DNA of 58,626 nt from Candidatus Rhodoferax mariagerensis (GTDB taxonomy: Bacteria > Pseudomonadota > Gammaproteobacteria > Burkholderiales > Burkholderiaceae_C), in NCBI GenBank assembly GCA_016719055.1, contig JADKAW010000053.1, forward strand, positions 1-58,626, in the 5' to 3' direction. A program made the translations under genes and the position numbers. The notes under the pieces were generated by a model. That model saw only the letters and a program-made list of their open reading frames with translations. It ran no database searches and had not been told where the DNA came from. This document shows, piece after piece, positions 1 through 8,005 of the stretch; the stretch's first letter is position 1, and every line of letters begins with the position of its first letter.

Positions 1-1
1 C

Positions 2-142
2 CTGCAACAACTGCACAGCCTCAAACTCACTGGTATGGCCACTGGCTTGCAAGAGCAACTCGCCCAGGCTTGCATGACAGGCATGAGCTTTGAGGAGCGC
101 TTGGCGTACATGGTTTGCAGCAGCATGCGCTGTACCGGGTGA
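2..142 (+). pseudogene. IS21-family istB N-terminal fragment
   Basis: The reading frame entering the window encodes a start-like segment of the IS21 helper ATPase IstB, with LQQLHSLKLTGMATGL followed by MSFEERLAYMV, which matches the conserved N-terminal helical part of that family. The similarity stops near base 119, where a recombinase remnant on the other strand begins, and the frame ends at 142. Only about 40 IstB residues remain, with no Walker motifs, so it is a non-functional scar. The rest of the IS would lie left of the window or has been lost. Confidence 0.6.
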
Positions 143-490
143 GCGCAGCTGGCAAACAGTCGGGCGATCTCCTCACGCGCGAGCAGCTCTGGTTGCTTGG
201 ACGGCACTTTGGCCATGGCGATGGGGAAAGAGTTCGCGCTCGCGTCCCAAGACTTTCTCGTACAGAAAGCGTGCCGCACAGGCGGCCTGGTTCATGGTGC
301 TGTAGGACAGGTGGCGCTCGTTGATCATGTGCAGCAAATAGGCCTCGACCTCCGGAGCGCTGTACTGGGCTGGGTCGCGTCGATAGTGCTTGGCCATGCC
401 GTAAATGGCATCGGTGTAACTCTCCTGCGTGCGTGGACTAAAACCGCGCAGTACCATCGCATCGATCATGCGTTGACGTAACGGTGTCAT
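120..490 (-). pseudogene. truncated, frameshifted tyrosine recombinase
   Basis: The open part (173-490) starts MTPLRQRMIDAMVLRGFSP and contains the SAM-like core-binding fold of phage-type integrases, including SYTDAIYGMAKHYRRDP and LSYSTMNQAACAARFLYEKV. After residue ~95 the frame shifts; another frame continues with PELLAREEIARLFASCAHPV, the usual linker into the catalytic domain. The gene is then cut at about base 120 by the istB fragment, so the catalytic Arg-His-Arg-Tyr half is missing. A purine-rich ribosome site (GGAGG) lies just upstream of the start. The type resembles the integrases that accompany IS91-like elements. It is not functional as written. Confidence 0.65.
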
Positions 491-640
491 GGCAAGCCTC
501 CTTCAAAACCTGGGAATATTCCCCAGCCAGAAGGCTTGTCCTTATCGGCCGTGTGCGCAAGTCAGGTGCAATAAAAAACGCAGTGGCAGCCTCTGCGACC
601 AGCCACCGCGTCAGCGGTTTAGTTCAACGGACAATCTCGG

Positions 641-1162
641 TTAAACGCCGTGGCGTATGACTATGCGCCAGATGACCAGCAAAGCCAACAGCGTGATCAA
701 CGTGAAAGTAACAAACGCCCAGTTGGCAATTGATCCACCCAGAAAGGTCCAATCCACTGCAGAACAATCGCCACTGCCCTTGAATATCATGGGGATGGCA
801 CGGTTCAGCGGAAAGCTTTCGATCATGCCATAGAAGTCACGTCCACAGGTGGACATCTGGGGCGGATACCATTGCAACCAGCTCTGGCGTGCTGCCACAA
901 ACACACCAAAACCGGCTCCCAGTATAAGCAGCACTGAACCCGTCAAATGAACGGATTTTTTGGCACTCGCTGCTGCCAGTGCTGCGACGCTTGCTATAAA
1001 AATAAAAGCATACCGCTGCACAATGCACATTGGGCAGGGCTCAAGTCCGGAACTGTGCTGTAGGTAAATGCCAAACGCCAACATGGCAAAGCACATAATG
1101 CTCAAGGCAGCAAAAACACGACATGTTGCGTTATCCAGCCATGACAGAAAAACAGGCCCCAT
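641..1162 (-). CDS. dsbB: disulfide bond formation protein B
   Basis: DsbB is the inner-membrane quinone reductase that reoxidises periplasmic DsbA. The 173-aa product has four hydrophobic segments and both essential cysteine pairs: C43-P-M-C46 in the first periplasmic loop and C106/C133 in the second. Length is normal for the family. The start ATG lies 3 bp downstream of the stop of the small CxxC protein gene at 1166-1396, so the two are probably cotranscribed. Nothing is odd in the sequence. Confidence 0.95.
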   Translation of the reverse strand: MGPVFLSWLDNATCRVFAALSIMCFAMLAFGIYLQHSSGLEPCPMCIVQRYAFIFIASVAALAAASAKKSVHLTGSVLLILGAGFGVFVAARQSWLQWYPPQMSTCGRDFYGMIESFPLNRAIPMIFKGSGDCSAVDWTFLGGSIANWAFVTFTLITLLALLVIWRIVIRHGV

Positions 1163-1165
1163 TGA

Positions 1166-1396
1166 TTACTTATTTGCTTCGTCCAGTGCCTTGCAAGACG
1201 GTGAACAGACTGCCTGCGACTTGCCCAAAATCTTTTTGGAGACCATCTGGGATCGTGCCCGGTGTTTGCCACACAAGAAGCAAGACATGGTGGCTGCGCC
1301 AAAGGACGTGGCAGCCGTGAAAGGCGAACCCGACACTTTGGATTTGTAACGCAGGCCATCGGCCACGATTTTGGTTTTGGTATCTGCTTTTGCCAT
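1166..1396 (-). CDS. small conserved protein with CxxC and CxxxC motifs
   Basis: A 76-aa basic protein (MAKADTKTKIVADGLRYKSK). Its second half holds C39-x2-C42 and C64-x3-C68, an arrangement that could bind zinc. I do not recognise a named family. The gene is directly upstream of dsbB on the same strand with 3 bp between them, so translation is likely coupled. Because dsbB concerns thiol chemistry, a redox role is conceivable, but nothing beyond the cysteines supports it. The short length and the tight spacing to dsbB favour a real gene. Confidence 0.7.
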   Translation of the reverse strand: MAKADTKTKIVADGLRYKSKVSGSPFTAATSFGAATMSCFLCGKHRARSQMVSKKILGKSQAVCSPSCKALDEANK

Positions 1397-1482
1397 AGGG
1401 GTGGATTTTACCGCAGAGCGCGCACTTTACCAAAAGCTTGCTAAAGTTGGTGGTTTATTCAAGGCAAGTAAAGAGGTTCATT

Positions 1483-1755
1483 ATGGCGCGCACTGTCAAT
1501 TGCATCAAACTGGGTATTGAAGCCGAGGGCTTGGACTTTCCGCCCTATCCTGGCGACATGGGCAAGCGCCTGTGGGAAAACGTGAGCAAGGAAGCCTGGG
1601 CACAATGGCTCAAACATCAAACCATGCTGGTCAATGAAAATCGTCTGAATCTCGCCGACGCGCGAGCCAGGCAGTACTTGGCGCGTCAAATGGAAAACCA
1701 TTTTTTTGGCAGCGGTGCTGACGCTGCGCAAGGCTATGTACCGCCAAAATCTTGA
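1483..1755 (+). CDS. yggX: Fe(2+)-trafficking / oxidative damage protection protein
   Basis: The 90-aa protein MARTVNCIKLGIEAEGLDFP matches the YggX family, which protects Fe-S clusters against oxidative damage and is proposed to handle ferrous iron. The N-terminal MARTVxC with its single cysteine and the PYPGDMGKRLWENVSKEAW block are characteristic. I chose ATG 1483 over an upstream in-frame start at 1438 because family members start at MARTV and a purine-rich site (AAAGAGG) precedes it at about 1470-1476. The stop overlaps the TTG start of mnmC by 3 bases, indicating a two-gene unit. Confidence 0.93.
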   Translation: MARTVNCIKLGIEAEGLDFPPYPGDMGKRLWENVSKEAWAQWLKHQTMLVNENRLNLADARARQYLARQMENHFFGSGADAAQGYVPPKS

Positions 1756-3551
1756 TCACGGTGCCAAGTAGCGGCACTGCTAGCCTGAACTTGGCTGATG
1801 TCCCGTCCTCCTGGCAAAACTTGCCGTGCTGGCGGGTGCTCGACACAAGTTTTGGTGATGGTCTGGAATTTTTCAAAACATGGAACGTGTGGTCTGCGGA
1901 CGCCCAACGACCTCAAATTCTGCACTATGTTGCCTTAGGTCACACGTTGGCAACACCAGCCGACCTGACGACGCGCTTTGCCAACGAACCTGCATTATTG
2001 CCAATGGCGCATGAACTGGCTGCACAATGGTTTGGTTTGCTGCCCGGCTTTCACCGCTTTTTGTTGGCACAAGGCCGGGTCATCCTGACGCTCTGCCTGG
2101 GCGAAACGGTGCAACTGCTGCGCCAGCAACAGTTTCATGCGGACGCCGTGGTTGTTTGCGCAGGGCCAAATGCCTGCCTTCGCCAGCGCGGTGAACCATG
2201 GACGAATTGGACACTCAAAGCATTGGTTCGCTGCTGCAGACGTGGAACCACACTTCGTTTCAAAAATATTGCTGCGTCTGATACCGAAGATTTGCGCATC
2301 CAATTGCAGCAGCTTGGCCTGAATTGCAGCAACGGCACCTATGACCCAACTTGGACACTGAAAAACAGCCGCCACTCCATGCCACTGGTCGGATTGCCGA
2401 TTGAGCGTTGTGTCGTGATTGGTGCAGGCCTGGCCGGTGCCAGTGTAGCCGCCGCCTTGGCACGCCGAGGTTGGCAAGTGCAAGTGCTGGACCGCGCGGC
2501 TCAGCCATCGATGGGGGCTTCTGGCTTGCCCGTGGGTTTGTTGGTGCCCCATGTGTCAAGCGATGACTGCAATTTGTCAAAGCTGTCACGTGCAGGTGTT
2601 CGGCTGATGTTGCAAACCGCCCGTCAGCATCTCAAGGAAGGTGTGCATTGGGCGCCGAGCGGTGTACTGGAGCGGCAGATCAACGACACGCCTCAGTTGC
2701 CGGCACAATGGACCGATAGTGGCAAAGAATGGTCTAAAGCTGCCCAGCCCGATGATCCACTTGTAGGTCGCTTGGGCAAGGGCTTGTGGCACCCAACGGG
2801 CGCCTGGATCAAACCCTCACAATGGGTTCGTGCCGCACTTGACCAACCGGGTGTGACGTTTCAGGGCGATGCCGAGGTCTGCGCCTTAAAACGCCGCAGC
2901 GGGGTGTGGCATGTGCTGGATAGCAGCGGTGCCATGCTGGGTGTTGCAGAGCGTGTCGTGGTCGCCAATGCATGCGGTGCTCAAGACATCATCCGCTGGC
3001 TCGAGATGCACCAACCCGACCTGCGAGACCAGCTTTACCATTTGCCAACTACCTATAGCATGCGAGGCTTGCTAAGTTGGGCGATGCACACCCGTTCGGT
3101 CCCGTCAAATCTGGCTTTCCCGCATTTTCCAGTGAATGGTTCTGGCAGCCTGATCTCGCAGATACCGATGGCCAATGGCGTGGGTTGGTTCATGGGATCG
3201 TCTTACCAGCCTGGAAATCAGTCAGAGCGGTCCGATCAGGACAATCATTCACTGAACTACGAGCATCTGTGCCAGTTGCTGCCCGAATTGGCCAACCAAT
3301 TACAGCCCGCGTTTGCTGACCAAACACTCCAAAGCTGGAAAGGCACCCGCTGCGTCACTTCTGACAGAATGCCACTGGTTGGAGCTCTCGACGGTGGCGA
3401 CGATCCAAGCCTTTGGATATGCGCCGGGATGGGCTCCCGGGGCTTATGCTTTGCAGTGTTGTGTGCTGAACTTCTGGTTGCACGCATGGGCGCAGAGCCG
3501 TTGCCCGTGGAGATCAGTTTGGCCAAGTCGCTGGACGCGCGACGAGCGTGA
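1752..3551 (+). CDS. mnmC: tRNA 5-methylaminomethyl-2-thiouridine biosynthesis protein MnmC, divergent N-terminal domain
   Basis: MnmC completes the mnm5s2U34 modification of tRNA wobble uridine. The C-terminal FAD oxidase half (from ~218) is clear: dinucleotide motif VVIGAGLAGASVAAALARRG at 221-240, then GASGLPVGLLVPHVS and the C-terminal SWKGTRCVTSDRMPLVG block. The N-terminal methyltransferase half is shortened and degenerate. The usual first ~55 residues are absent and the LDGF motif is replaced by VVVCAGPNA (134-142), although WRVLDTSFGDGLEF and WTNWTLKALVRCCRRGTTL are still alignable. The start is a TTG overlapping the yggX stop; a GTG lies 9 bases further in. The oxidase is probably functional and the methyltransferase doubtful. 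Confidence 0.85.
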   Translation: MITVPSSGTASLNLADVPSSWQNLPCWRVLDTSFGDGLEFFKTWNVWSADAQRPQILHYVALGHTLATPADLTTRFANEPALLPMAHELAAQWFGLLPGFHRFLLAQGRVILTLCLGETVQLLRQQQFHADAVVVCAGPNACLRQRGEPWTNWTLKALVRCCRRGTTLRFKNIAASDTEDLRIQLQQLGLNCSNGTYDPTWTLKNSRHSMPLVGLPIERCVVIGAGLAGASVAAALARRGWQVQVLDRAAQPSMGASGLPVGLLVPHVSSDDCNLSKLSRAGVRLMLQTARQHLKEGVHWAPSGVLERQINDTPQLPAQWTDSGKEWSKAAQPDDPLVGRLGKGLWHPTGAWIKPSQWVRAALDQPGVTFQGDAEVCALKRRSGVWHVLDSSGAMLGVAERVVVANACGAQDIIRWLEMHQPDLRDQLYHLPTTYSMRGLLSWAMHTRSVPSNLAFPHFPVNGSGSLISQIPMANGVGWFMGSSYQPGNQSERSDQDNHSLNYEHLCQLLPELANQLQPAFADQTLQSWKGTRCVTSDRMPLVGALDGGDDPSLWICAGMGSRGLCFAVLCAELLVARMGAEPLPVEISLAKSLDARRA

Positions 3552-3622
3552 ACCCAACTCAGCGCAACTCCCGAGGAATTCAGAACGAGAGGCCAGCATT
3601 GGTTAAAAAAACTGTCTCACAC

Positions 3623-5584
3623 TCACTGCGATGCGGATTGTGTCACAGTAGTTGCAGCAGATTTCCCGGCAGCTAACAGTTCTTTGGTGGGTGACGCAAC
3701 CAGAATTTGTACATTCAAACGTTCTTTGAGAAGTGCAAAATAAGCTTGCGACTCAGCAGAGGTCCACCATTGTGCATACTGTCCCCGATCTTGCTTTGTC
3801 GTAGCCTGGGCTGACTCAGGCCTCGGCAGAATTTTGTTAACACGAATGACCGAGTAGCCCTTTGCCCCTGAATCAACACCCAGCCAGGCCGGCAGTTTGG
3901 AAGGATCTGCATGCAAAGCAGCGTTAATGATGGGTACCGTCACCCCTTGCGCTTGGTCGCGCGACACCACAATGGCAGCCGGCAAGGCAGCTTTGTCAGG
4001 CTGAGACTTCCACAACGCTAGCTTTTCGTTGCCCTCTTTCCTGGCCAGTTCTGCTGCGCGCACTACGATCACCCGCTCACGTACCTGTTGCCCAACCTCC
4101 GCCAGAGGGAGTATGCGCGCGGGGCTGTGTGCTACCACGTGACCCGCCGCCAACTGATTCACTGCGGTTTCAATTGCCTCGGTATTTCTCTTTTTTTCTA
4201 CCGTTTCTGGTGAAAAAACGGCGCTTAGAAACTTTTCATTGGCAAGCACGCCTTTCGCCTCGGGTATGGCTTGACGCGGCAGCTTGTCCGCGACCTTGAC
4301 CTCCAGTTTGAGCTTGTCAGCAACCGGTTTCAGGCTGTCAGACTGCTCAAACACCATGTTGGTGAACATTTCGGCAACTTCAGCGTATTTTCGCTGTGCC
4401 TGCTGGGTTTTGAGGTCATTTTCAAGGGTCGTTCGAAGTTCGTCAAAGCTGCGCTGTTTAGGCGTCTTGATGTCGGCCAGCTTGATGATGTGAAAGCCAA
4501 AGTCCGACTCCACAACATCACTGATATCACCTTTCTTCATGGAAAAGACAGCCTCTTCAAAGGGCTTGACCATCGCACCACGCGGGAAAAAATCGAGGTC
4601 ACCCCCCTTGATTGCAGAGCCGGTATCCTGAGATTTCAACTTCGCCAGATCAGCAAATTTTTCTGGCGCGGCACGCACCTGCCTGAGTATGTCCAGCGCA
4701 GTCTCTTTGGCTTTTTGACGATCGACCTGCGGCGCAGACTTGGGCGCATTGAGCAGGATATGGCTGGCCCGCCGCTCCTCGCTGCCACTCAGGCGGGCGA
4801 CATTTTGATCAAAATACGACCTTAGGTCTGCCTCTGAAATCTGGATGCTGTTTTTGACGGTTTCCAGGTCAAGCACCACATACTCAATCCTGGCTTGTTC
4901 CGGTGCTTGAAACAAATTTTGGTTGGACTGATAAAAGGCTTGTAGTTCTGCGTCGGTCGGGCTGATCTTTGCCACATAGTCAGAAGCCTGAAAATTCACC
5001 ACTTGAATCTCGCGCTTTTCAAAAAAGGCATTCAACGCAATGTCAGCGGGTGCCGGCGTCGCAAATCCAGAAGTGCGTACACCGAGCTCAACCTGTTGTT
5101 TTGAAATATCCTGACGAACGGTTTGTTCAAAGCCCTCCGGCGTCATGCCCTGGCTAGCAGCCAATTGGCGATACCGATCCATATCCAGCTTGCCATCAGG
5201 CTTTCGAAGCGCCGAAATGCCCGGGTCTTCTTGCAAAAACCGCGCAAGGCGCGCATCGCTGGTTGTCAAATTGGTGTTTTTGGCTGACGTCGAAAGAACT
5301 TGTTCCCGGATCAGTCGCTCCAAAGTGGCATATCGAGCCTCGGCAGAATCCAGCAATTTTGGGTCAAGGTTGGGTTGAGAGGCCCTCAAGCGGTCGACCT
5401 CTGACTTGTGCGCCCGGTCCCATTGCGATTGTGTGATGTCGGTGCCCCCCACGACAGCGACTACCTCGTCAGTGTCGCCCATCTGGCTGTAATTATCCAT
5501 ACCAAACAATATAAACGACGGAATAATCAGCAAAAACATCAACATCATCATGATCTTGGTGTGTTTTCGAACGAAATCGAACAT
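3623..5584 (-). CDS. ppiD: SurA-like periplasmic chaperone / peptidyl-prolyl isomerase PpiD
   Basis: 653 aa, the usual size of PpiD, the inner-membrane-anchored periplasmic foldase. There is a short cytoplasmic start (MFDFVRKHTKI), one membrane segment at ~12-28, a SurA-type N-terminal chaperone region, and a parvulin/PpiC domain at ~265-365 (ERRASHILLNAP, then GGDLDFFPRGAMVKPFEEAVF and DFGFHIIKL). The C-terminal region is variable. Enterobacteria have hupB directly upstream of ppiD. Here hupB and a tRNA-Val lie on the same strand but 14.8 kb away, because the island at 5990-20429 sits between them. Confidence 0.93.
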   Translation of the reverse strand: MFDFVRKHTKIMMMLMFLLIIPSFILFGMDNYSQMGDTDEVVAVVGGTDITQSQWDRAHKSEVDRLRASQPNLDPKLLDSAEARYATLERLIREQVLSTSAKNTNLTTSDARLARFLQEDPGISALRKPDGKLDMDRYRQLAASQGMTPEGFEQTVRQDISKQQVELGVRTSGFATPAPADIALNAFFEKREIQVVNFQASDYVAKISPTDAELQAFYQSNQNLFQAPEQARIEYVVLDLETVKNSIQISEADLRSYFDQNVARLSGSEERRASHILLNAPKSAPQVDRQKAKETALDILRQVRAAPEKFADLAKLKSQDTGSAIKGGDLDFFPRGAMVKPFEEAVFSMKKGDISDVVESDFGFHIIKLADIKTPKQRSFDELRTTLENDLKTQQAQRKYAEVAEMFTNMVFEQSDSLKPVADKLKLEVKVADKLPRQAIPEAKGVLANEKFLSAVFSPETVEKKRNTEAIETAVNQLAAGHVVAHSPARILPLAEVGQQVRERVIVVRAAELARKEGNEKLALWKSQPDKAALPAAIVVSRDQAQGVTVPIINAALHADPSKLPAWLGVDSGAKGYSVIRVNKILPRPESAQATTKQDRGQYAQWWTSAESQAYFALLKERLNVQILVASPTKELLAAGKSAATTVTQSASQ

Positions 5585-5696
5585 CCGCAGAAACTCCTAT
5601 AGCAACAGCAACAAAAAAATTGGCGAACTCTTTGTTCGCCTTTGTGTGGGATTGTGACGATGTAGGAGATCCATACAAATCATCACAGTACCAAGT

Positions 5697-5720
5697 CTGA
5701 CGACATAAGTCTGTCGTCAG
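5697..5720. promoter_or_regulatory. 8-bp perfect inverted repeat in the ppiD leader
   Basis: CTGACGAC (5697-5704) and GTCGTCAG (5713-5720) form a perfect dyad with an 8-nt centre, about 110 bp upstream of the ppiD start. The position suits an operator or an mRNA leader hairpin. No known regulator site is recognised. Confidence 0.4.
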
Positions 5721-5874
5721 TTCAAAAAACAATCTCCGAATTATCCATGATCTACATCACGCCTTTCGCTCGTCATCCACCACAATACTGCTCCAAGTGA
5801 ACCCTACAGCGTTATGTCAAAATGTCGTTCACCTGACTCGTTGAAATGGTTAACGCTTACTGTGCACCTAGCAG

Positions 5875-5900
5875 AAAAAAGGCCTGCAATGATGCAAGCC
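5875..5900 (-). terminator. Rho-independent terminator, originally of tRNA-Val
   Basis: On the minus strand GGCTTGCA pairs with TGCAGGCC around a TCAT loop (5881-5900, one G-U pair) and runs into six T residues (5875-5880). It lies just past the displaced tRNA 3' half. It was therefore probably the native terminator of tRNA-Val before the island inserted. Confidence 0.7.
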
Positions 5901-5940
5901 TCAAATTAGCGCTTAAGCCTTTGATTTGCTTAGGATTTAA

Positions 5941-5989
5941 GTGGTGGGTGATGACGGGCTCGAACCGCCGACCTACGCCTTGTAAGGGC
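5941..5989 (-). repeat. attL: displaced 3' half of tRNA-Val (49-bp direct repeat)
   Basis: These 49 bases are identical to 20381-20429. They correspond to the 3' half of tRNA-Val(TAC), from the anticodon stem to the CCA end plus one base. The homology breaks exactly at 5990, where tRNA 5' sequence is replaced by island DNA. This is the classic footprint of a tyrosine integrase using a tRNA 3' end as attB, and it marks the left junction of the element. Confidence 0.92.
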
Positions 5990-6094
5990 AAACCCTGCAC
6001 TTCCGACCTCGCTATGAAAAACACGTTTTCATTGGAGAATCTCCGACCTTGTTTGTGCTATTGCGTGCGGTTACATGCAACTGCGGGTTAAAAT

Positions 6095-6115
6095 TTGCAC
6101 TTCCTGTGCACTTTC
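6095..6115. promoter_or_regulatory. left integrase arm-site candidate
   Basis: TTGCACTT followed by a second TGTGCACTTTC half forms a 21-bp sequence that recurs perfectly at 20292-20312 near attR. Identical motifs just inside both ends of an integrative element are expected for arm-type binding sites of the integrase or its excision factor. The motif core (TTGCACTT / AGTGCAA) also occurs before the HTH gene at 7432-7456. Confidence 0.6.
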
Positions 6116-6145
6116 GGTGCGCTGCAAGTTCTGAGAGGTAATCCA

Positions 6146-7339
6146 ATGTCATCACCCATTGAGCGATCAAGTATTGCCAAGGCAGCGCAAGAAAAAAGTA
6201 AACCCGATAAGCCAGTTGACGTCCGATCTGACCGCGTGCGGGGGTTGCTGTTGCGGATACTGCCAAGCGGTCTACGAACCTACTATGTACAGGTTGCGCG
6301 TGGGCAGCGCGTCAAAATTGGCCCCGCTGGGACCTACACGCTACGGCAAGCTGAGGAGCGCGCCAAAGAAATCACAATTAATCCAGAACTGGCGGTTAGA
6401 AAAAAGGCGTCGGCACTCAGTCTGGATGAATACATCACTCAGCACTACAGCGACCATGCACTTGCAAAGCTGAAAAATGGGCAAAAATCGATTGATCGCG
6501 TCAAATCGGTTTGGCAGAAGTTTCTAAACAAGCGACTTAGTGACCTGACCGCCCGAGAAATTGATAAATTCAGGGACAAGCGCATCAATGCAGGCGTGGC
6601 GCCTGCGACCGTTAACCGTGATGTGTCTGCCCTGTCTGGCGTTTTGAGCCATTGGGCAAAAAACAACGAAGGTAGCGTACATCCGCTGGCTGAGTTAGAA
6701 GCACTTCAAGTTGCGGACGATGAAACGGTTCGCTACTTGCTGCCCGATGAATCAAAACGTCTCAGGCAGGCGCTGGCTGATCGTGACGCAGAAGCCGCAA
6801 CCGCACGCCTGAGCGCAAACAAGTGGCGCGCTGTTCGAGGCAAAGAGGCAATGCTGGAGATTAAGGGCTACTGTGACCACATGACCCCGATGGTGTTGCT
6901 GTCGCTCAATACAGGCATGCGGCAAGGTGAACTGTTTTCGCTGGCGTGGGAAAACGTGGACTTGAGCCTAAAGACCATCACAGTCCTGGCCAGTCACAGC
7001 AAGGGCAACAATACCCGCGTCATTCCGTTAAATGTTGAAGCGCATACGGTACTGACCACCATCAAGCCAGACGTGGCAAAGGGGTTGGTATTCAAATCGC
7101 CGGTAACTGGTGCCCGATTTGATAACGTCAAAAAAGCCTGGGCAGAGATTGCAAAAGCCGCCGCCTTGCCCGACTTGCGCTGGCATGACCTTCGGCATGA
7201 CTTTGCATCGCAACTTGTAATGAAGGGAGCGCCCTTGTTCACTGTGCAAAAGTTGCTGGGGCACGCCAATAGTCGGATGACCCAACGTTATGCGAAGCTG
7301 GCCCCGTCAACGCTGGCTGATGCTGTGGGGCTGCTATGA
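6146..7339 (+). CDS. int: tyrosine-type site-specific integrase
   Basis: A 397-aa tyrosine recombinase that would integrate and excise the element at tRNA-Val. It has an N-terminal arm-binding DUF4102-like region (SDRVRGLLLRILPSG, then KIGPAGTYTLRQAEERAKEI), a core-binding domain (~95-190) and a catalytic domain. Catalytic residues are visible: R259 in TGMRQGE, H347-x-x-R350 in HDLRHDF, H373 in LLGHANS, and nucleophile Y382 in MTQRYAKL. I chose ATG 6146, preceded by GAGAGG at 6133-6138, rather than an in-frame start at 6095, because the latter lies in the putative arm site. It reads away from attL, the usual layout. Confidence 0.95.
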   Translation: MSSPIERSSIAKAAQEKSKPDKPVDVRSDRVRGLLLRILPSGLRTYYVQVARGQRVKIGPAGTYTLRQAEERAKEITINPELAVRKKASALSLDEYITQHYSDHALAKLKNGQKSIDRVKSVWQKFLNKRLSDLTAREIDKFRDKRINAGVAPATVNRDVSALSGVLSHWAKNNEGSVHPLAELEALQVADDETVRYLLPDESKRLRQALADRDAEAATARLSANKWRAVRGKEAMLEIKGYCDHMTPMVLLSLNTGMRQGELFSLAWENVDLSLKTITVLASHSKGNNTRVIPLNVEAHTVLTTIKPDVAKGLVFKSPVTGARFDNVKKAWAEIAKAAALPDLRWHDLRHDFASQLVMKGAPLFTVQKLLGHANSRMTQRYAKLAPSTLADAVGLL

Positions 7340-7432
7340 GGCCCGGCGCAATGCCGTAAACCGTACAAACTGTTTATACCGTTTTTGCGATCAGTGTTGT
7401 AAAAAAACAAATTATTCAAAAACAAAAAAACA

Positions 7433-7553
7433 GTGCAATTTTTTAAGATTTTGCACAAACACCTAGGCAAAGTCACTGCGTGCACCAAAGCGCATGCAGT
7501 GGCAAGTAACGGATTCACCGCTACACCAGTTGCATGCACCACGAAAGGCATGC
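7433..7553 (+). promoter_or_regulatory. putative operator/leader of the HTH gene with three GCATGC sites
   Basis: The leader holds GTGCAA/TTGCAC as an inverted pair (7433-7438 / 7451-7456), sharing its core with the att arm sites, and three GCATGC palindromes at 7492, 7532 and 7548, the last touching the start codon. The same pattern is retained in copy B (12476, 12516, 12531). It is a likely control site for the HTH protein it precedes. Confidence 0.4.
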
Positions 7554-7754
7554 ATGAGAAACCCAACCAAACTTGAACCGCTGGCACATTCGCCAGACAG
7601 CGCTGCACAGCGCATCGGCATCAGCACCCGGGCTGTGTACACCGCCATCGCCACCGGCGAACTGCGGTCATTCAAAATCGGCAAGCGCCGCCTGATCACC
7701 GACCAAGAGCTTCAAAACTTGGTGCAGCGCAAGATGGCACAGGCGGCAGCATGA
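7554..7754 (+). CDS. excisionase/AlpA-like helix-turn-helix protein, copy A
   Basis: A 66-aa protein consisting of one winged helix-turn-helix of the excisionase/MerR type: DSAAQRIGISTRAVYTAIAT, then GELRSFKIGKRRLITDQELQ. Such proteins act as excision directionality factors or as activators of the replication module in satellites. The in-frame opening extends to 7494, but ATG 7554 is the natural start by comparison with copy B, where the extra codons are out of frame. Its stop overlaps the next start (ATGA), so the genes are translationally coupled. Confidence 0.75.
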   Translation: MRNPTKLEPLAHSPDSAAQRIGISTRAVYTAIATGELRSFKIGKRRLITDQELQNLVQRKMAQAAA

Positions 7755-8005
7755 TCGCCGCCAATGAAAACGGGCTGGACTCTCGCGAAGTCCAACCCGT
7801 CAAAACTTACCAAAAAACACCTGCTGATGATAAGCTAGAAAACAAGCGTCTGGCAACCATCACAGCACAAATGGCGCTGGCTGGCCACGTCGTCCACAAA
7901 CTCGAAACCGGGTTTCTGGTGTCGCGCTGGGGCCAGACAAGGGTTTGCCCTGATCTTGCGTGCCTGATCGGGTTCGCCCGGCGAGTGGGGGCCAGCCATG
8001 ATTGA
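7751..8005 (+). CDS. small hypothetical protein between HTH and primase, copy A
   Basis: An 84-aa product (MIAANENGLDSREVQPVKTY) overlapping the HTH stop by 4 bases and the primase start by 8. I recognise no family. The tight overlaps on both sides argue that it is translated. The homologous region of copy B is frameshifted after residue ~33 (66 aa), so either its sequence is not under strong constraint or copy B has decayed or been misread. Confidence 0.5.
   Translation: MIAANENGLDSREVQPVKTYQKTPADDKLENKRLATITAQMALAGHVVHKLETGFLVSRWGQTRVCPDLACLIGFARRVGASHD

Noticed and set aside
2125..2260. Frameshift in mnmC explaining the missing LDGF motif
   Set aside because: Neither alternative frame restores the motif, and flanking blocks stay in one frame, so true divergence is more likely.
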